Shown here: positions 48,122 through 52,865 of the stretch, in pieces | Layout: each line of letters begins with the position of its first letter | How positions within the stretch are numbered: position 1 is the first letter of the stretch | From: Terriglobia bacterium | GTDB lineage: Bacteria > Acidobacteriota > Terriglobia > Bryobacterales > Bryobacteraceae | Direction of reading: 5' to 3' | DNA length: 52,865 bases | NCBI GenBank assembly: GCA_020073365.1 | Contig: JAIQFL010000022.1 | Coordinates: forward strand, 1 to 52,865 | Notes under the pieces: generated by a model | What the model was told of the DNA's origin: nothing | What the model saw: the letters and a program-made list of their open reading frames with translations, nothing else | Database searches by the model: none | Translations under genes and position numbers: made by a program

Positions 48122-50443
48122 CTACTTCACTACCACCTTGTCCGCCGCCAGGTTCTCGTAGTCGTCCTCGACCCGCACCGCAATCGTATGCTCGCCCGGT
48201 CCGGCGTCCAGGCTGAGAACGTAGTCCAGTTCGGGTGAGTCCGACAGCTTCGTCACGGGCGCAGCCACGGTCCATTCCCCGCCATCCAGCGAGTACTCCG
48301 CTTTGCCGATATTGTTCAGCGCGTCGGCGGCGTGCCAGCGGACTTCGAGTTTCCCCGCCGCGCGCGTGGCCGCCAACCCCGTGATCTTCGGAGGCGTGTT
48401 ATCGATGATAAACGGGTCGCCTTCCATCCGCGAGGTCAGCGCGTCCGAAGGCGGGTTGCTGGGCGCGTCCGAGGCCATGATCCGCAGTCGATATTCGCCG
48501 TCCGGAAAAGCCGTGGAATCCCAGGAGATGTACTTCTCCGCCACCTTGTCCTTCAGCAGCTTCCACTCGGATTCGTTCACGCCGCGGATTTCCACGGTGT
48601 AGACCAGGGTGTCGCCGTTGGGGTCCGACGCCAGCCAGCGCGCGCCCACAAACCCCTTCGCGAGCTGCATGGCCGGCGTGCTGGTGGTGACATCGAGCGA
48701 AATCGAGGGAGCGCTCTGCGCCTGCCGGCGTCCCAGCGGCGGCAGCGAGAGCGTCTGCGCAGGTGATGAAGGCGGTACCGGGGGCGGCGGGAATTTGTAG
48801 TTGGGCGGCGTCATCTCGATTTCGTCGACGCGCGGCTCCACGTTCTTGGGCAGGTACGCCACGTCCACCGACTCGAGTTCCGGCGAGTGCCCGGCACTGT
48901 CCGCCGTCAGCGTCGCCTTCCATTGTACGAAGCGCGCGGCCGGCGAATGGATACGCCCGCCTTTCGGCGTAGTGATGGGCGACGACCACGGACTCCAGTT
49001 CTTCTGCGGCTGGTCGAGATTACCGCTGCGCGTCACTACCGCCACCCCGCCGCCATTCAGCTTACCCTCAAAGCTCAGTCTGCCCCACATGGAATACATG
49101 GATGAATCGAAGACATCGCTCTCGATGGCGCCTTCATGCTCCACGGCCGGACCGATCTCGTAGACCTTGCCCACGTTCCCTGTGGCTGCGTACAGATGGC
49201 CGTCGCGGCCGGGCTGGAACGCCGTGATCTGGGTGGCCGGCATGATCAGCATCGCCGTGTAGACGGAAGGCGATTCTATCCGATACACATTACCCTTATT
49301 TCCCGCACCCAGCAGCACGTGCCCCGTACTGTCGAAGGCAATGGCATATACGATGTCCTGCGCGTGGCTCCACGCACGGCGCGGATTCCCGTTGAGCTCG
49401 ATGCGGTACACCTCGCTGCCTCCGCTCACGCCGGCCGCAGCGCCCACCGAACCCGGCGGCGGGGCGGCGGGGCGGGCCCCGGGCGGCGGAATAGTGCCTG
49501 GCGCGTTCACCGTAACGGTTGCCGGCGCGGGCGGGGGAGGCGCCGGGACCGGTGCCGGCGCGGGAGCCTGCTTGGCGCCTACCGCAGCCGCGTAGATGGA
49601 ACCATCGCGCGCCACCGCGACCGCGGTCACTTCCTTCTTGGCCATCTGGTACAGCACGAACCCCTCGCCGGCCGGCGACACCCGCAACACCAGGCCGCCG
49701 GGATCGGTGCCGACGATCAGGTTGTCATTCGGGTCGATGGCCAGGGAGCGGACATGGGTCTCATCCGTCTTGAAGAAGACCTTGCCCTTCCCATCGGCAG
49801 TCACGCGATGGATCTCGCCCTGGTCGCCGGTGGCTATGAACAGATTGCCCTTGCTGTCGAACGCCAGGCCCCAGATGTACTTCTGCCTGGGGTCGTAGAA
49901 AACCTCCGGCTTGGCGTTGCCCGTGATGCGATAGACTTTGCCGTCGGGGGAAGTGGCTGCGAAGACCCGGTCTTTGGAATCCACTACGATGGCGTGAATT
50001 TCCAGCGCATCCAGATCGGCCAGCATCTTGCCCTTGCCGTCCGGCGGAATGCGGTACAGTTTGGCGCCCGTGCCGCCCCCGGCGTAGAGGTTGCCCTTGG
50101 AATCCTGCGCCAGCGCCCAGATGTAAGCTGATGAGGTGTCGAACAGTTCCCGCGAGTGCGGGGCCAGCGTCAGGAGGCCGTCGCTGCGGACCGAAAGGTT
50201 CTTGATGACCCCCTTCTCGAAATCCGCGTAGTCACTCTGCGACCAGGTGCGGGTCTGCGAGCCAAAGAGCGCGGCGGAGGCTGCCAGGGCGGCCAGTAAG
50301 ACCGGTAGTCTGGTGTGTCTGAGGGCTGTTGACTGCTGGGAAAGAAGCGCCCGCAAGCGGGTGAGGCAGGCGGAACCACCTGCCCCACCTCTGAATGATG
50401 TGTTCAGCGTGCCTGCGCGCGCGGGTCCGTAGGATCTGGTCAT
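48122..50443 (-). CDS. secreted beta-propeller protein
   Basis: An export signal is present (LPVLLAALAASAALFGSQT). Most of the protein (about 100-440) is a propeller with repeats such as GNLYAGGGTGAKLYRIPPDG, then GKVYRITGNAKP and GNLFIATGDQGEIHRVTADG. A Pro/Ala-rich linker (about 290-345) interrupts it; the C-terminal third has fibronectin-like sandwiches (WHAADALNNIGKAEYSLDGG). The start is uncertain: the ATG at 50443 reads through a dispersed palindrome, and an in-frame TTG at 50356 would start just before the signal sequence. The S55-domain gene ends 18 bases upstream, so the two form an operon. Confidence 0.75.
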   Translation of the reverse strand: MTRSYGPARAGTLNTSFRGGAGGSACLTRLRALLSQQSTALRHTRLPVLLAALAASAALFGSQTRTWSQSDYADFEKGVIKNLSVRSDGLLTLAPHSRELFDTSSAYIWALAQDSKGNLYAGGGTGAKLYRIPPDGKGKMLADLDALEIHAIVVDSKDRVFAATSPDGKVYRITGNAKPEVFYDPRQKYIWGLAFDSKGNLFIATGDQGEIHRVTADGKGKVFFKTDETHVRSLAIDPNDNLIVGTDPGGLVLRVSPAGEGFVLYQMAKKEVTAVAVARDGSIYAAAVGAKQAPAPAPVPAPPPPAPATVTVNAPGTIPPPGARPAAPPPGSVGAAAGVSGGSEVYRIELNGNPRRAWSHAQDIVYAIAFDSTGHVLLGAGNKGNVYRIESPSVYTAMLIMPATQITAFQPGRDGHLYAATGNVGKVYEIGPAVEHEGAIESDVFDSSMYSMWGRLSFEGKLNGGGVAVVTRSGNLDQPQKNWSPWSSPITTPKGGRIHSPAARFVQWKATLTADSAGHSPELESVDVAYLPKNVEPRVDEIEMTPPNYKFPPPPVPPSSPAQTLSLPPLGRRQAQSAPSISLDVTTSTPAMQLAKGFVGARWLASDPNGDTLVYTVEIRGVNESEWKLLKDKVAEKYISWDSTAFPDGEYRLRIMASDAPSNPPSDALTSRMEGDPFIIDNTPPKITGLAATRAAGKLEVRWHAADALNNIGKAEYSLDGGEWTVAAPVTKLSDSPELDYVLSLDAGPGEHTIAVRVEDDYENLAADKVVVK
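50365..50389. repeat. dispersed palindromic repeat, copy 2
   Basis: On the minus strand this is 24/25 identical to 30925-30949. It lies within the 5' part of the propeller reading frame, where it would encode GGAGGSACL. Confidence 0.8.
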
Positions 50444-50461
50444 TTTGTGACTGGCGGTCCT

Positions 50462-52330
50462 TTACTTGACGTGGATGCGCAGGGAATAGCTGCCGCTCAC
50501 CACGTAATCGAACGGCAGGGCCATCTGCTCCGACGCGGTTTCCGGAGAGGTGACCAGCGAACGGTTGGGCGCACGGCCCGCCTGCATCACGTTCAGCACC
50601 GAGGAGGGCAAACTCGGCATCGTTTTGTCGTCGTAATACGCCGTGGGGCTCGACTCCACCAGCGACACGTAGAGCTTGTTATTGGTGCGCTCCTGGTTGA
50701 TCAGCGAGACGGTCTCCGGCAGATCGATGAACCGGTTCATCAGGCCGGCGATGTTCTGCATACGGTTGACGGTGTCGGCATCGCTCAGCACGATGCGGTG
50801 GTCGCCCTTGGCCAGCCCGGCGGGAATGTTCACGGTGAATTCGCGCTGGATCGGCCCGCCGCGATACGGCCGCAGGAACACCTTCACCGGCACCGCATCG
50901 CCGGGGCGCACGTCGGCGTTGGCCACCCAGGCGTTCTCGATCACAGCCACTCGCCGTTCCGGCAGAAGGTCGACCGTCACGCTCACGCTTTTCAAATCGG
51001 GCGTCTTCACGTTGTTCAGGTAGAGGCGGTTGAATTTGTCCCCCCACCAGCCGGCCAACATCATGGGCGCCGGCATCGGCATTTCGCCCGAAGCCTGCAT
51101 GGTCGAGAGCGAAATGTTGGGCTGCCCCTTCAGCTCCACCTTGCCACTCAACCGGTAGGTGGCCTCATCCGCGAATTCATTCAGCTCCGAGAGGGAATTG
51201 TAGAGCGTCAACATCATCAGGTACGGCGTCCACTTCTGATGTACGAAAACGTTGAAGTGGAAGTCCTTCTGCTTCCGGACGCCTTCCTTGTCATCCAGCG
51301 ACCGAACCCGCATGGTGACCGGAATCATGTCGGACTGTGCCCCCAGCACCCCCATGATGCCGCTATGGCGGTCCTGGTGCAGCGCACCCACGATCTCGGT
51401 GGCATTGGCAAACTTGTTCGGCTGGAAGGCCGAGGCGAGCGTCATTACTACCTCGCCCTTGCTCATCGGCATATCCACCGGACCGAGATTGAAGAACGGA
51501 TGTCCAAAGGCCAGCACCCGCTTGCCGTCGTTGTAGGTCACGGTTCCCAGGCCTGTGACGCTCGAGTCGCCATCCACCAGCACGCCGGCCACCGCCTCGC
51601 CAGGGTTCAGCGCGTGCTCCCAGCCGGGCGCGGGCTTGTTGGTGTGGATGTCGCCCCCGCCGCCGCCCTGCACGGCCGTAATGCCCAGTTGATGGAAGAG
51701 CGGGCCGAATTCGCGGAGCGTGCTCTCGCTGAAACCCGAGAAGACCACCGGCGCCTCAATCGGTATCAGGATCTGGCTCTGTTGCGGAAGGTTGCCCACC
51801 GCGCCCGCTGCCACCGCCTGTCCCAGCAGGCCGCTGGGAATCTCGACTTCGCGGTTGTTGCGCGCCTGGAGCTTGTCGGGGGTGCGCGCGTCCTCGGGCC
51901 GCGATTGGTCGAAATCGTTGATTTCCAGCATCTGCTCGATGGGAGTGATGCCGCAGATGGCATCCGGCGAGAAGACGCTGAGGCGCAGCGCCACGGCCCC
52001 AACCAGTTTGCCGTTGATGTAGACGGGGCTGCCGCTCATGCCGCCCGCCACGTTCGTGCGGATGGCCTTGCCCCCCATTTTGGCCAGGATAATATCCTGC
52101 TTCGGGCCCCATTGGTTCTTCCAGCGGCCCAGGATCTCGACGGGAACGGCTTCGGCCTCGGTGCCTTGAAAAACGGTCCAGGCGGTACCCTTCATGCCCG
52201 GTTTGACCTCGCTCAGCGGCATGATTTCGACCTTGCCGGCCTTGGGAGGGGAGAGTGGCGGCTCACCCGCATATAGGGGGGTTGCAACAACCGCGAGTCC
52301 GAACAGGATCGCGGCATTTCGGATGTTCAT
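50462..52330 (-). CDS. SpoIVB-type peptidase S55 domain protein
   Basis: A 622-residue secreted protein with a signal peptide (MNIRNAAILFGLAVVATPLYA). Residues 30-200 are an S55 domain: LSEVKPGMKGTAWTVFQGTE, then DIILAKMGG and NVAGGMSGSPVYINGKLVG, where S101 in GMSGSP is the expected nucleophile. The domain continues with GDSSVTGLGTVTYNDG and LAFGHPFFNLGPVDMPMS. In Bacillus SpoIVB this fold is a signalling protease; in Acidobacteriota the role is unknown. The remaining 250 residues are beta-rich. The downstream propeller protein could be its partner or substrate. Confidence 0.85.
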   Translation of the reverse strand: MNIRNAAILFGLAVVATPLYAGEPPLSPPKAGKVEIMPLSEVKPGMKGTAWTVFQGTEAEAVPVEILGRWKNQWGPKQDIILAKMGGKAIRTNVAGGMSGSPVYINGKLVGAVALRLSVFSPDAICGITPIEQMLEINDFDQSRPEDARTPDKLQARNNREVEIPSGLLGQAVAAGAVGNLPQQSQILIPIEAPVVFSGFSESTLREFGPLFHQLGITAVQGGGGGDIHTNKPAPGWEHALNPGEAVAGVLVDGDSSVTGLGTVTYNDGKRVLAFGHPFFNLGPVDMPMSKGEVVMTLASAFQPNKFANATEIVGALHQDRHSGIMGVLGAQSDMIPVTMRVRSLDDKEGVRKQKDFHFNVFVHQKWTPYLMMLTLYNSLSELNEFADEATYRLSGKVELKGQPNISLSTMQASGEMPMPAPMMLAGWWGDKFNRLYLNNVKTPDLKSVSVTVDLLPERRVAVIENAWVANADVRPGDAVPVKVFLRPYRGGPIQREFTVNIPAGLAKGDHRIVLSDADTVNRMQNIAGLMNRFIDLPETVSLINQERTNNKLYVSLVESSPTAYYDDKTMPSLPSSVLNVMQAGRAPNRSLVTSPETASEQMALPFDYVVSGSYSLRIHVK

Positions 52331-52356
52331 GGGGTCTACAACTCCAGTTAGTCTCT

Positions 52357-52362
52357 ATTGTA
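52357..52362 (-). promoter_or_regulatory. candidate -10 box of the S55-domain gene
   Basis: The minus strand reads TACAAT, ending 26 bases before the start codon at 52330, a normal distance for a short leader. No clear -35 box is seen. Confidence 0.35.
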
Positions 52363-52865
52363 CTATGGACGGTTTGTCACTTCCCGGGGGTTGCCACATG
52401 ACAGGGCGCTCTGACGTTTTCGGGATTTCCTCGCTCGGGCCGCGAAATGCCGATCCCGGGAAGTTGATGGAACGAACTCACCGAGCGGGTCTGTCGGGGG
52501 CCGGGGACAAAGAGACGCGCGACCACAGGGGTGAAAATGGGTTCGTTTTGGCAGTAGTAATCGTTTCATTTTGTTGGGGTTGGCTTTGAAAATGGGTTCG
52601 TTTCGCATTTTTGGTGTGTGGGGGCAAGCGGGCGAGGCTTTTCGCCGGCCAAGTGCTTGGTGAAAGTGACGGAACGAACCCAAAGTCCGGGTTGCGCTTC
52701 GGTGCTTGGCAAGAGTGACCCAATAGCGCTTGACTGAACTGACCAGCGCCGAGAACGGGACTGGGAACGGGAATGCGGGACAGAGGGTCGTCATCCACGC
52801 CGAAGGCGTGTTCCTTTGGTGGGAGTAGAGGAGCAGGCGATATCATCCACGCCGCAGGCGTGCGG
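52363..52865. repeat. intergenic region with two kinds of short repeats
   Basis: No gene is supported. TGAAAATGGGTTCGTTT occurs at 52532-52548 and again at 52587-52603. A second pair, TCATCCACGCCG[A/C]AGGCGTG, lies at 52791-52810 and 52843-52862; its core CACGCC...GGCGTG is a palindrome. Both kinds look like members of larger dispersed families of non-coding repeats. Open frames over this stretch have unlikely protein composition. Confidence 0.75.

Noticed and set aside
52363..52846. Minus-strand frames of 122-143 codons at the window end
   Set aside because: They run across two kinds of dispersed repeats and give unlikely sequences; there is no ribosome site or known domain.

Overview
The window looks like a chromosomal segment from a high-GC member of the Acidobacteriota, most likely a Bryobacterales or Solibacter-type organism. 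The main reasons are two very long ABC permeases of the acidobacterial duplicated orphan permease (ADOP) type, secreted proteins with carboxypeptidase-regulatory-like domains, a serine/threonine kinase fused to TPRs, and many small palindromic repeats between genes. This placement is inferred from gene content; no rRNA gene is present to confirm it.

Layout. 1-6.5 kb: a truncated GH51 arabinofuranosidase, then a flavin amine oxidase, a precursor-like protein with an NHLP (nitrile-hydratase-like) leader and a repetitive His/Asp/Cys tail, a Ser/Thr kinase-TPR protein, a decayed copy of that kinase's 3' end, and a TIR-domain protein on the other strand. 6.5-17 kb: an ADOP permease, a Uma2 nuclease-like protein, a lipase maturation factor, and a two-gene module of giant BadF/HgdC-type CoA-dehydratase activases. 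17-24.2 kb: a VapBC-like pair with a damaged PIN toxin, tRNA-Met(CAT), and housekeeping genes on the minus strand: hfq-hflX, a DksA-like regulator with a small partner, etfB-etfA, and acpP-fabF. 24.5-27.6 kb: a three-gene TadE/TadE/TadG-VWA cluster closed by a strong terminator. 27.6-33.5 kb: two secreted carboxypeptidase-regulatory proteins facing a second ADOP permease. 33.5-36.6 kb: a compact three-gene cassette ending in a KGGVGR-motif ATPase, less GC-rich by eye and unlike its neighbours. 36.8-39.3 kb: an ABC exporter whose ATPase carries a frameshift. 39.5-41 kb: a secreted glycine-zipper protein and an IS21-like transposase scar. 41.1-48.1 kb: a tightly overlapping operon for a porin-multiheme cytochrome electron conduit. 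48.1-52.3 kb: a secreted beta-propeller and an S55-domain protein.

The strongest functional story is the 41.1-48.1 kb operon. A four-His membrane b-type cytochrome, a periplasmic LolA-like protein, 23-heme and 22-heme c-type cytochromes and an outer-membrane beta-barrel together look like a complete path from the quinone pool to the cell surface. Two further candidates for undescribed biology are the NHLP precursor, placed between an amine oxidase and a kinase with no usual maturation genes in view, and the KGGVGR-ATPase cassette, which has the look of a biological conflict system.

Limits. All calls come from reading translations and motifs by eye. No database search, structure prediction or composition calculation was run. 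Family names for the well-marked proteins are secure; functions of the cassettes are inference.
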